Below, in pieces: positions 44,159 to 52,559 of a stretch of 64,000 nt of DNA. The translations under genes were made by a program, and so were the position numbers. Location of the stretch: assembly GCA_963668435.2 (NCBI GenBank), contig CAXXSC010000005.1, positions 349,120 to 413,119 on the forward strand, in the 5' to 3' direction. Source of the stretch: G963668435 sp963668435 (GTDB taxonomy: Bacteria; Latescibacterota; Latescibacteria; Latescibacterales; Latescibacteraceae). Positions within the stretch are counted from its first letter, which is position 1; every line of letters begins with the position of its first letter. Under the pieces are notes generated by a model, which saw nothing but the letters and a program-made list of their open reading frames with translations, was not told the origin of the DNA and did not search any database.

Positions 44159-45178
44159 ATGACATCAATTACCGATATTTTTAAAGCCGACCGTGCCGCG
44201 CTTGCGCCGCTTGCCGGTATCACAGGAACTATTTTCAGGCAGATAAGCCGTCGTTTCGGGGCCTCGCCGGTGATGACCGAGATGGTTTCATCGGATGGTC
44301 TCGTTTACAGCGGCCCCAAGGGGAAAACATACCGGCTTCTCGCCTACCATGAGGACGAGCGGCCGATAGGATTCCAACTTTTCGGCTCGGAACCGCAGAC
44401 AATGGCGGTGTCGGCAAAGAAGACCCTTGAACTCGGTCCGGATTTTATCGATATTAATGCTGGCTGCCCGGTCAAGAAAGTGATCGGAAGAGGCGCGGGC
44501 TCTGCGCTTATGACAAAGCCCGGCATCCTTGCAAAGATGGTCGAGCTGATCGCGAAAGTCTCCGATGTGCCGGTGACCGTGAAAATACGGTCCGGCTGGG
44601 ATTTCGACAGCATTAACGCGGTTGAGATTGCGAGCATGTGCGAAAGCGCCGGTGCCGCCGCGGTGATAGTGCATCCGCGGACACGGAGCCAGGGTTTCGG
44701 CGGACACTCCGACTGGAGCATCATCGGACAGGTCAGGGAGGCGCTGAAAGTGCCGGTTATCGGTTCCGGTGATATCAACACGCCCGAAGACGCGAAGAGA
44801 ATGCTCGACGAAACCGGCGCGCATTCGGTCATGATAGGCCGTCAGGCCATGGGCAACCCCTGGATATTCCGGCAGGTCGAGGAATTACTCGCGGGGAAAC
44901 CGGTGTCACCGTCGCCGACAATCATCGACCGTCTCGATCTTGCGCTTGAACAGCTAGAAAGCATGGCTACTGAATACGGTGACAAGTTCGCCGTACTCAA
45001 CATGCGCAAGTTTTTCGGCTGGTACTCGAAAGGCGCGCGCGAAGGGGCGACATTCAGACAGGAAGTGTTCACAGCGGATACGAAAGACGAAGTCATAAAG
45101 ATAGTCCGGACATTCCAGGAGCAATCCCAGGCACATGCGGCTGAGGAAATTGACAGCCCGGAAACGGTGGAATCATGA
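44159..45178 (+). CDS. dusB: tRNA-dihydrouridine synthase
   Basis: The 339-residue flavoenzyme reduces uridines in tRNA D-loops. Visible motifs are LAPLAGITGTIFR, MVSSDGLVY, INAGCPVKKVIGRGAGSAL with the catalytic Cys, HPRTRSQGFGG, and GSGDINTPEDA. The text GCPVKKV and RSQGF match the DusB subgroup. The start at 44159 is an ATG; a TTG three codons before is possible. The stop overlaps larB (ATGA), implying translational coupling. Confidence 0.9.
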   Translation: MTSITDIFKADRAALAPLAGITGTIFRQISRRFGASPVMTEMVSSDGLVYSGPKGKTYRLLAYHEDERPIGFQLFGSEPQTMAVSAKKTLELGPDFIDINAGCPVKKVIGRGAGSALMTKPGILAKMVELIAKVSDVPVTVKIRSGWDFDSINAVEIASMCESAGAAAVIVHPRTRSQGFGGHSDWSIIGQVREALKVPVIGSGDINTPEDAKRMLDETGAHSVMIGRQAMGNPWIFRQVEELLAGKPVSPSPTIIDRLDLALEQLESMATEYGDKFAVLNMRKFFGWYSKGAREGATFRQEVFTADTKDEVIKIVRTFQEQSQAHAAEEIDSPETVES

Positions 45179-45942
45179 GCAATTCAGCGATACACGATAT
45201 TATCACGCGGCTTCAGTCCGGTGAAATAGCCGGTGGCGAGGCGGAAAAACTCATCGAGAACCATTTCTTCGGCGATCTCGGTTTTGCCAACGTGGATCAT
45301 CACCGAAGCAGGCGTCAGGGATTCCCCGAGGTCATTTTCGGCGAGAACAAGACCACCGAACAGACCTTACTGATCTCGGAGGAAATCCTCAAGCATGAGT
45401 CGACCATGCTGGCGACACGTCTCTCGAAAGAAACGCTCGATGCGTTGAGCGAAAAATATCCCGAGGGCGAGCGCAACGATCTCGCGCGGACTTTCGTTGT
45501 CGGCGTACAAGAGCCGGATGTCGAGGGTACAAATGGTTTTATCCTCGTGGTGTCGGCGGGCACCTCGGACCTTCCGGTCGCAGAAGAGGCAATTGTCACC
45601 GCACGAGCCATGCGCAACCGTGTGGAGCCCCTGTTCGACGTGGGTGTTGCAGGAATACACCGCCTTTTGGCACGTCGCGACCTGATCATGGCGGCAAGCT
45701 GTCTGGTCGTTGTCGCGGGTATGGAAGGCGCGCTGCCGAGCGTTGTCGGCGGACTAGTCGATGTGCCGGTGATCGCCTGCCCGACAAGTGTAGGCTACGG
45801 TGCCTCACTCAACGGCCTCGCGGCGCTGTTCGGCATGCTGAACTCATGCGCCTCTGGTGTGACCGTAGTGAATATCGACAACGGTTTCGGCGCGGGCTAT
45901 GCCGCAAGCCTTATCAACCGTGTCGGCTGCAATAACAGCTGA
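45175..45942 (+). CDS. larB: nickel-pincer cofactor biosynthesis protein LarB
   Basis: The 255-residue protein belongs to the LarB/AIR carboxylase-related family: a short helical N-terminus, RRQGFPEVIFGENKTTEQ, then a PurE-like domain with VSAGTSDLPVAEEAI, DVGVAGIHRLL, VVVAGMEGALPSVV and VPVIACPTSVGYGASL. LarB carboxylates and hydrolyses NaAD to give pyridinium-3,5-biscarboxylate mononucleotide, the first step to the nickel-pincer nucleotide. larC follows at 46086; larE and larA are not in the window. Confidence 0.9.
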   Translation: MSNSAIHDIITRLQSGEIAGGEAEKLIENHFFGDLGFANVDHHRSRRQGFPEVIFGENKTTEQTLLISEEILKHESTMLATRLSKETLDALSEKYPEGERNDLARTFVVGVQEPDVEGTNGFILVVSAGTSDLPVAEEAIVTARAMRNRVEPLFDVGVAGIHRLLARRDLIMAASCLVVVAGMEGALPSVVGGLVDVPVIACPTSVGYGASLNGLAALFGMLNSCASGVTVVNIDNGFGAGYAASLINRVGCNNS

Positions 45943-46085
45943 AACGGGCGGCAAACCATTAACGAATGAAAGAGCTCCGTTCATTACGGGACCTCAAACA
46001 TATACGTCAAGACAGTCATATTCGGCAAAAAGGCACTGCCTTGTAATTACACTATGAAACGTGACACTTCAGAATCGAGCAAACG

Positions 46086-47252
46086 ATGAAAACAGCGTAT
46101 TTCGATTGTACATTCGGTATATCCGGCGACATGATCCTCGGCGCGCTGACCGCCTGCGGCATGCCTTTCGAGCACCTCGAGAGAGAACTGGCCAAGCTCG
46201 GTGTCCACGGCTATGAGCTGAAAGAAGAAAAAAAGATGTGTTCCGGTATCGGGGCGGTGAAAATCGATGTCATTACAGGCCATGAGCATGCGCACCGTCA
46301 TCTCTCGCACATCCGCGAGATCATCGAATCGAGCTCGCTCTCCGATCGTGTCAAGGAACGTGCAATCGCCGTTTTCACAAAGCTTGCCGAGGCAGAGGCC
46401 AAAGTTCATGACACCACGCCTGAGAAAATACATTTCCACGAGGTCGGCGCAGTCGATGCCATTGTCGATGTTGTCGGCGCCTGTATCGGTCTCGAATACC
46501 ACGGCATCGAGCAGGTTGTTTCCGCGCCGCTCCGTCATGGCACGGGCACAGTCCAGTGCGCTCATGGTGTCATGCCGGTGCCGGTTCCCGCGGTTGTCGA
46601 GCTCAGCGCAGGAGTTCCGGTTGTCAGGACCTCCTATGACGGTGAGATCACGACTCCCACGGGCGCCGCGATCATGACCGCACTCGCCGCGTCTTTCGGT
46701 CCGCTGGAGGATTTCACGGTCGAGACCTCGGGCTATGGCGCAGGCACGAAAGAATGGGAGGATCACCCGAACATCCTCCGCGTAATAATCGGCGAAACGG
46801 CGGAAGACAGCAGCACCGACCGCTGTGTCATGCTAGAATCGAATATAGACGATATGAATCCGGAGCTTTACGGCAATCTCATGGATACTCTTTTCGCCGC
46901 CGGGGCCAAAGACGTTTTCATGACATCGGTCTATATGAAAAAGAACCGCCCTGCCACACTGCTCAGTGTCCTCGCCGGCAAAAACACGGCGGACACGCTG
47001 GCAGAAATTGTCCTGACAGAGACAACGACTCTCGGTGTCAGGATGAGTGATGTTGTCAGAAAAAAGCTTGTCCGTGAAGAATCCGTTGTCGATACTGAAT
47101 TCGGCGAAGTCAAGGTCAAGACCGCCCGTGTTGGCGGCGCTGTCCGGATAAGCCCGGAATATGATGATTGTGTCCGAATCGCAAAAGAAACCGGCCTTCC
47201 CCTGCTCACGGTTTTCGACAGGGTCAAAGCCGCGGCTATCAGCAATCAGTAA
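46086..47252 (+). CDS. larC: nickel-pincer cofactor biosynthesis protein LarC
   Basis: The 388-residue protein matches LarC, the CTP-dependent nickel insertase of the pincer cofactor pathway: YFDCTFGISGDMILGAL, His-rich GHEHAHRHLSHI, FHEVGAVDAIVDVVG, and TTPTGAAIMTAL. Here it is a single uninterrupted frame, unlike lactobacillal larC, which uses a programmed frameshift. The 143-bp gap from larB may carry its own promoter, though the common direction suggests one unit. Confidence 0.9.
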   Translation: MKTAYFDCTFGISGDMILGALTACGMPFEHLERELAKLGVHGYELKEEKKMCSGIGAVKIDVITGHEHAHRHLSHIREIIESSSLSDRVKERAIAVFTKLAEAEAKVHDTTPEKIHFHEVGAVDAIVDVVGACIGLEYHGIEQVVSAPLRHGTGTVQCAHGVMPVPVPAVVELSAGVPVVRTSYDGEITTPTGAAIMTALAASFGPLEDFTVETSGYGAGTKEWEDHPNILRVIIGETAEDSSTDRCVMLESNIDDMNPELYGNLMDTLFAAGAKDVFMTSVYMKKNRPATLLSVLAGKNTADTLAEIVLTETTTLGVRMSDVVRKKLVREESVVDTEFGEVKVKTARVGGAVRISPEYDDCVRIAKETGLPLLTVFDRVKAAAISNQ

Positions 47253-47366
47253 CAGGGAGTGTCACCGACGAAAAACGTTCATGAAGCGATCGGCGGCGAA
47301 ATGCGCCGTGAAAATGAATGTGCGTGCTTTAAAAGCGCGCGATCCAATCGAGGGGTGATTGTGACG

Positions 47367-48665
47367 ATGAAACGAAACCTGACCCTGTTGCTCGTGCTGT
47401 TGGCTTTTCCCGCCTCCGTCCTGCCCGATACCGGTGGACATGGCGATAATGGCACACCCATTCTTCTTGCCCAGAACGATAGCAATAACCAGCGGCGTTC
47501 TACGAGGAAAAACGCTCCGGAAATATCAACGCCCCTGCCCCCGCCGAAGATCGGCATCGAAACAGAGAAAGAGATCAAGGGTGCTCTCGGCGGAATCAAA
47601 GAGAAGAACACCGGCGAGGCCACTGAGCCGCAAATGGGCAACTCTGTCGAGGACATGGTCAAGAACGCCCAGCAGGTTATCGCCAACGATGCCAAGGCCA
47701 AACAACAGGGTACAGTCCCCCCCACTGCGGCACCGGGCACGTCGGCTCCCACCGGGGCTGTTGCAGGTGCTGTTGCGGCAGGCGCTCAGGCAGCAGGAGC
47801 CATAGCGCAAGGCGACAGTACGGCTCAACGCGGAGGCCCGCCACCACCGCCTTCGGGCGCAGGTGTACCACCGGACATCATGGCTGTCCAGGCCCGTCAG
47901 CGTGTAGCCGAGCAGAATCTCTCCACGAATCTTTTCGAGGAGCTGTCAATTCTCAATGTGCCGACAGCCAACCTCAGAACACTCAAGTATATTATCGACG
48001 ACACCTACCGTTTGCGCGGCATGGCTTACGGTGATGAGCAGGGCTATATCCATGTGCTCGACTCTGATGCCGACGGCAATTTCAAGGAAATCTGGAAAAG
48101 CCCGCGTGTCAATTCACCGATTCGCGGCCTCTTTGTCGAAGATCTCGATTCTGACGGCAAAACCGAGATTATTGCCTATACCGCCGATGGCAACTTTTTC
48201 GTCTATGGCTATTTGTCGCACGACCTCATCTACCGGACCCCCGAGGGCACCTATCAGAACATCAACTGCATGGTGATCCATAACATGGACAGCGATCCGC
48301 AGAAAGAGATTTTCTTCATTGGGGTCAAACCCGACAGCGGCGCTGATTCCGGTGAACCGGCAGGCAATTTCATCCAGTTCGACATCAAATCAAAGTTCGA
48401 GGAATGGACCTCCTCAGACTTGTACACCGCCACCGACATGGTTGTCGGCAACGTGGACACTGATTCCGACCCGGAACTGGTCCTCAATACCGGCGAGATC
48501 ATCAATATCCAGTTCAAGGATATCAAGTGGCGAAGCACTGTCGAACTCGGCAGCAGGCTCTATCTCGTTGACATGGACAGTGACGGCATCCTCGAACTGG
48601 TCACCGAGTATGGCGAGTCCTATGTCCGCATCATCGATGTCGACCAGCGTCAGGAAAAATGGTAG
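47367..48665 (+). CDS. secreted protein with Pro/Ala-rich linker and FG-GAP-like repeats
   Basis: The start is at 47367 (MKRNLTLLLVLLAFPAS) or the GTG two codons earlier; AGGGGTGATT is upstream. In the 432-residue protein, residues about 20-190 are low complexity with PPPP and APTGAVAGAVAAGAQA stretches, and residues 200-430 hold FG-GAP/VCBS-like repeats rich in DxDxDG calcium-binding-type loops (LDSDADGNF, EDLDSDGKTEI, GNVDTDSDPEL, DMDSDGILEL). Probably a cell-surface or periplasmic beta-propeller. Its stop codon runs directly into the tandem repeat array. Function unknown. Confidence 0.75.
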   Translation: MKRNLTLLLVLLAFPASVLPDTGGHGDNGTPILLAQNDSNNQRRSTRKNAPEISTPLPPPKIGIETEKEIKGALGGIKEKNTGEATEPQMGNSVEDMVKNAQQVIANDAKAKQQGTVPPTAAPGTSAPTGAVAGAVAAGAQAAGAIAQGDSTAQRGGPPPPPSGAGVPPDIMAVQARQRVAEQNLSTNLFEELSILNVPTANLRTLKYIIDDTYRLRGMAYGDEQGYIHVLDSDADGNFKEIWKSPRVNSPIRGLFVEDLDSDGKTEIIAYTADGNFFVYGYLSHDLIYRTPEGTYQNINCMVIHNMDSDPQKEIFFIGVKPDSGADSGEPAGNFIQFDIKSKFEEWTSSDLYTATDMVVGNVDTDSDPELVLNTGEIINIQFKDIKWRSTVELGSRLYLVDMDSDGILELVTEYGESYVRIIDVDQRQEKW

Positions 48666-48985
48666 CGGCGGCTACTTTATATTTCTGAGAAAAATGCACC
48701 TTTTGTTCCGCGAAAGGGTGCTGCGCGACCTTCCGCTACGCTGGTGAGATCACCGGTAGCGGCGGCCACTTTATATTTCTGATAGAACAGTGCAGATTGC
48801 CCGTTCAAAGATGCTTCGCGACTTTGAACTGCTTTGGTGGGATCACTTGTTGCGGCGGCTACTTTATATTTCTGAGCGTCAGCGGACGCTTTTCATTTCT
48901 GATAGTGGTATGCTGATTAAGCGAGCAGGGTGTTTTACGACCCTGCTCTTTTCTGTAGGATCACCAGTTACGGCGACAGCTTTTT
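48662..48985 (+). repeat. tandem array of 93-118 bp units with covarying hairpins
   Basis: Units begin at 48662, 48756, 48849 and 48967 with GTAGCGGCGGCTAC (or GTTGCGGCGG, GTTACGGCG) followed by TTTATATTTCTGA. Each has a hairpin: 48710-48736, 48803-48829 and 48923-48948. Stems GCGAAAGG/CCTTCCGC, GTTCAAAG/CTTTGAAC and GAGCAGGG/CCCTGCTC differ but stay paired, with loop ATGCTTCGCGA-like and a GGATCACC-like tail. The array starts on the last codon of the upstream gene. The gap 48986-49129 shows nothing else except ATCCGTGATCATCCG-type repeats. Confidence 0.75.
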
Positions 48986-49044
48986 GTTTCCGGAAGAAGT
49001 GTTCTATCTATTTGTATTTTTGCCTTTTACTGGCTATTATTTAA

Positions 49045-49129
49045 AATATCCGTGATCATCCGTCCAAGCTGTGTCAGCCGTGTTCTATTCTTTTCTTTCA
49101 ATCTTGAATGTTCAATTTTGAATCCTGTA
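49045..49129. repeat. dispersed ATCCGTG-type repeat
   Basis: ATCCGTGATCATCCGTCC and GTGTCAGCCGTGTTCTATTC match the tail of the element at 5078-5110 and are of the same dispersed set. Confidence 0.45.
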
Positions 49130-51193
49130 TCATTTCAGCACCAGCCCGCCGTCTTTGCCTACAAACGTGTAGCTGAAGGATTCCCCGCCTTTCTCGAAAC
49201 TCAGTGTCAGCGCGCCAGAGCTATCCACTGAACGATGCGCCGTTCCGGCGATCGCTTTCGCCTCGTCCTCATTTTCAACCGGCATAATAATGTGACCGAT
49301 CACGGTATTGCTGTTCTTTGCGGTCACCACTGTCCCGTTGTATGGAATCCACTCAAAATCCGATTTCTTGAACACCGCCATGTAGGCATGACGACCCTCG
49401 CGGAACGTGAACCTGTCCTCAACAACCGGGATAAGCGCCATTGTCCCCTTATCGCCCTCTATCAGCGTGTAGCTGTCTTTCACATTCTGACTGCATTCCG
49501 AGTGGAAACGCGCCTCGATCTCCGCGCCCTTTGCCGAGCCGACCTCGTCGAGCACAACCGTGATCTGAGGTTTGTCGAGCACGATATGACGGCGCCAGCC
49601 CTTGAGATGTTCGCCGGGATAGGCGTTCGTGGGGTCCATGAGAATGTAATCGCGGTCTTTGCCGGGCCGGAATTCAAGAATATCGCCGCCGACAGTTAGG
49701 TCCCAGGGCTTGTCCTTGAGCTTACCGGGCACCTGCTGTTCGCCGTCGACGAATATCAGGTTGTGGCCTCGGCTGTCAGCATGCGGCGTACCATACTTTT
49801 TCGGCCCGAAATACAGCTCGTCATACTTGGCGGTGCCAAGATCCCGGATGTATGCCTGACCGCGCCAGTAGACCATAAACTGCCCGACATCGAGATGTCC
49901 GTGATGGGGATCGTCATTACGCCCGGCCTTGCAGGCGATTACGACGTTCTCGGGATCGGTGAAATCACTTCGCATAACCGCCCAGCCGACTGTACGGAAA
50001 TGTTTCGAGGTCTCTTTCGGAAGTTTCCCCTCATCTGTCACTGTCGGCCAGAGGATGTCGAAAATATTCGTGGGCCCGCCGTAGAGATTGTGGACAAGCC
50101 AGGCCGCCTCGCGGTTGCCTGTCTCGATAGCGATCTTGTTGACAAGCTGACGTGATCCCAGATGGCCGTTCGCACCCGCATCGGCGAAATTCACACGCTT
50201 GTTCGGCGGCACCTGGAGATAGAGCGGGAAACTGACCGGATTCGCCTCGTATCTCGGGTGATGGTAGAGATTGTATTTCCCGCGGGTCATTTTCGCCAGC
50301 GCCGCATTGAACGCCATGGGCTTGTTGAACGTGTGGCTCCAATAGCTGCCGCCCTCTGCCCAGCCGCCGTCGACGCCCAGCTCGTCATAGGTTTTCGTGA
50401 TACGGTTGAACGCCTCGGCGACTGTATCGACAAGCTGCGGGCTTTCGGTGAGCATGGCAAGCGAGGCAAGCCCGAGACCGTTGCAGCACCACGCGCACCA
50501 GTTGCAGCGGTAGGCGGTGGCCCACCAGTGGAAATCCCAGTTGCCGCGCACCTGCGAGACTGCCTTGCCCATAAGCCCGCTCCTGATCCAGTCCCGCTGC
50601 TCGCGCGAAAGCGCCGGATACAGCCAGTCATAGGCGGTCGCGAGCATTGCGGCGGTGTCGGAGGTTACAATCTCATAGGTGAACATGATCTGATCGTCGC
50701 TGACATTCCAGGGCATGACACGGCCGTAGACAATGGGGAACTGGTGGGCGCGGTAGACCCAGTTAGGCATGTCGCAGATCTCGCGGGCGAACTCGAACGC
50801 TTTTTCCGCGTATTTCTGTTCCCCGGTCATCTGGTAGACGAAAGCGAGATTATAGGCCGCTGTGCGGTAGGAGTAGAATGTCCTGATGAATTCGCCGCCG
50901 GTGTTGTCGAAAAGCTGCGGGCCCTGAGTCTTTGGCTGCGGAGGAAGTGGCTCGACCGTGGTGTAGAGAAGCCTGTTGGCCTCGGCGCTGAGTTTCGCGA
51001 AAATATCGCTGCAGTCGGGATCGTTCTCGATGCGATCGAGTAGTGCCGGTTTCTCGTCCTCGGTGAAAAACAGGTACGGGTGCTGAAGTGTTTTCGGCAG
51101 GGAATCCGCAATTTCCTCTTTCGACACGTCGGCAACAGCGCTCAAAGACACGAGAATAAGTGCCAAGGCAATGAATAAACTTTTCCGTTTCAT
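49130..51193 (-). CDS. secreted heparinase II/III-like protein, paralogue (687 aa)
   Basis: This has the same length and plan as the gene at 2903: signal peptide (MKRKSLFIALALILVSLSAVA), helical toroid region beginning LQHPYLFFTEDEKPALLDRI, then DDPHHGHLDVGQFMVYWRGQ in the beta domain. The two proteins share many aligned stretches (EANRLLYT, AHQFPI.Y.RVMPWNV), so they are recent or conserved duplicates. AGGGAGGGATC precedes the ATG. Probably a polysaccharide lyase; the substrate is unknown. Confidence 0.8.
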   Translation of the reverse strand: MKRKSLFIALALILVSLSAVADVSKEEIADSLPKTLQHPYLFFTEDEKPALLDRIENDPDCSDIFAKLSAEANRLLYTTVEPLPPQPKTQGPQLFDNTGGEFIRTFYSYRTAAYNLAFVYQMTGEQKYAEKAFEFAREICDMPNWVYRAHQFPIVYGRVMPWNVSDDQIMFTYEIVTSDTAAMLATAYDWLYPALSREQRDWIRSGLMGKAVSQVRGNWDFHWWATAYRCNWCAWCCNGLGLASLAMLTESPQLVDTVAEAFNRITKTYDELGVDGGWAEGGSYWSHTFNKPMAFNAALAKMTRGKYNLYHHPRYEANPVSFPLYLQVPPNKRVNFADAGANGHLGSRQLVNKIAIETGNREAAWLVHNLYGGPTNIFDILWPTVTDEGKLPKETSKHFRTVGWAVMRSDFTDPENVVIACKAGRNDDPHHGHLDVGQFMVYWRGQAYIRDLGTAKYDELYFGPKKYGTPHADSRGHNLIFVDGEQQVPGKLKDKPWDLTVGGDILEFRPGKDRDYILMDPTNAYPGEHLKGWRRHIVLDKPQITVVLDEVGSAKGAEIEARFHSECSQNVKDSYTLIEGDKGTMALIPVVEDRFTFREGRHAYMAVFKKSDFEWIPYNGTVVTAKNSNTVIGHIIMPVENEDEAKAIAGTAHRSVDSSGALTLSFEKGGESFSYTFVGKDGGLVLK

Positions 51194-51220
51194 GATCCCT
51201 CCTTACCCTCGATTCCGATT

Positions 51221-51586
51221 TCAGCCGCCTGCCTTTTTCACCGTATAGCCGCGTTTTTTGAGCTCTTCCATGAGCATGTCGCGGTGCTCGCCCTGAATCT
51301 CGATAACACCGTCCTTGACAGTCCCGCCGGAGCCGCATTTCTGTTTCAGCTCTTTCGCGAGGTCCTTGAGCTCAGCACCTTCCAGCGGCACACCGGTAAT
51401 GAGCGTGACACCCTTGCCTTTGCGGCCTTTTGTCTGGCGTGAAAGCCGTACGACACCGTCACCTTTCGGTGCTGTTGACTGGTCCTTTCTGCCGCAGACA
51501 CAATCGCCTGCCGCTTTACCGCATTTCGGGCACATCCTGCCGCGGGCAGTGGAATAGACAACACCGTTTTGATTTCGTGATTTCAT
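51221..51586 (-). CDS. yciH: SUI1/eIF1-like translation factor
   Basis: The 121-residue protein has the SUI1 fold text: VTLITGVPLEGAELKDLAKE, KQKCGSGGTVKDGVIEIQG and DMLMEELKKRGYTVKK. An N-terminal zinc-knuckle-like segment (MCPKCGKAAGDCVCGRK) precedes it, which is common in bacterial YciH. The start at 51586 is an ATG; a GTG five codons earlier is possible. YciH affects start-codon selection in bacteria, but its exact role is debated. Confidence 0.9.
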   Translation of the reverse strand: MKSRNQNGVVYSTARGRMCPKCGKAAGDCVCGRKDQSTAPKGDGVVRLSRQTKGRKGKGVTLITGVPLEGAELKDLAKELKQKCGSGGTVKDGVIEIQGEHRDMLMEELKKRGYTVKKAGG

Positions 51587-51699
51587 AATGTACTTGTCCA
51601 CAGATAAACGCAGATTAAGACTGATGAATAGTTTTGGGGAATGTCCCTGATTCCAGCCTTTTCTCCTGAAAGAAGAAAATGGAAATATTTCAGGGCGAC

Positions 51700-51826
51700 C
51701 ACAAGGGCCGCCCCTGCATTTTTATCAAAAGATACTTTGTATCAAGCAAGCGTTGATGCTGCCCTTTTTACGCAGCAGAAAGTCACGCAGCATCTTTACA
51801 CGGGCAATCCGCATCACACAAGTTGA
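51700..51826 (-). repeat. inverted copy of the hairpin-array unit
   Basis: On the minus strand GATTGCCCGTGTAAAGATGC followed by TGCGTGACTTT matches the array unit GATTGCCCGTTCAAAGATGC at 48796. It shares the loop ATGCTGCGTGA and then diverges. Confidence 0.5.
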
Positions 51827-51848
51827 AACAAAACGTGCCTGCTGACAC

Positions 51849-52505
51849 TTACTTCAGGCGTTCGCCGCCGTCGGCAACTTCCACGCCTTTTTCGCGAAGC
51901 AGTGTGGACCATTCGAAAGTCTTGACGCTGCCGTCCTCGCACTCCATTGATATCTGGTCATTGCCGTGGACAGTCTGGACATCGACAACCTTGCCTGCGG
52001 TATGACAGCCGACGACCTCGCCAATGAAGAGATCATGGGAGCCCATCTGGTAGACATCGTTCAGGATGCACTCGTAGGAGATGGGGCACTCGACAATGTG
52101 CGGTGAATTGATCTTGACACTCTTGCCCGCAGTGAAACCGGCCTCTTTGAACTTGTCGACTTTCGGATCTTTGGCGCGGGAAAGCTGGCCACAGCGTGTG
52201 ACCTTGTCGCGAAGGCTCTCGTCGGGAATATTGAGCACGAAATCGCGGGTTTTCATCAGGATCGGATGCGTTCCTCGGGGATAGTAGTCATTGTTGTAGC
52301 CCATGGTGTTGACACAGACGCCGACCAGAAAAGGATGACGGTTCAGCCAGCCCCAACCGACCGCGGGCATGATATTCGGGATTTTCGTGTCGTGATCGTA
52401 CACGCTGATCATGATGGCGGAAACCGGAAGGTAGCCGGGGGTTACGAAAGCGGTTTCGGGCGACTCGGGAAGCATGCGTGTGTGTTCGGTAAAGATTTTC
52501 GACAT
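51849..52505 (-). CDS. flavin reductase-like FMN-binding protein
   Basis: The 218-residue protein is of the flavin reductase-like split-barrel family: PVSAIMISVYDHDTKIPNIM, GWGWLNRHPFLVGVCVN, FVLNIPDESLRDKVTRCGQL, and HDLFIGEVVGCHTA. Such proteins bind FMN and reduce flavins or related substrates. AGGAGCGCTTCC precedes the ATG. No monooxygenase partner is adjacent. Assignment is good at family level only. Confidence 0.75.
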   Translation of the reverse strand: MSKIFTEHTRMLPESPETAFVTPGYLPVSAIMISVYDHDTKIPNIMPAVGWGWLNRHPFLVGVCVNTMGYNNDYYPRGTHPILMKTRDFVLNIPDESLRDKVTRCGQLSRAKDPKVDKFKEAGFTAGKSVKINSPHIVECPISYECILNDVYQMGSHDLFIGEVVGCHTAGKVVDVQTVHGNDQISMECEDGSVKTFEWSTLLREKGVEVADGGERLK

Positions 52506-52559
52506 GGAAGCGCTCCTGTTAAACGGTTTTATCTGTGATGGGATGAAAAAATGCTAATA

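Noticed and set aside
48662..48985. CRISPR array
   Set aside because: Units are about 93 bp with a long constant leader, and the variable parts are self-complementary stems of 7-8 bp, not unique 30-40 bp spacers. No cas genes are near.
48662..48985. Integron attC array
   Set aside because: No cassette genes, no integrase, and the conserved core sites of attC (GTTRRRY type) are not in the expected positions; the stem varies rather than the core.
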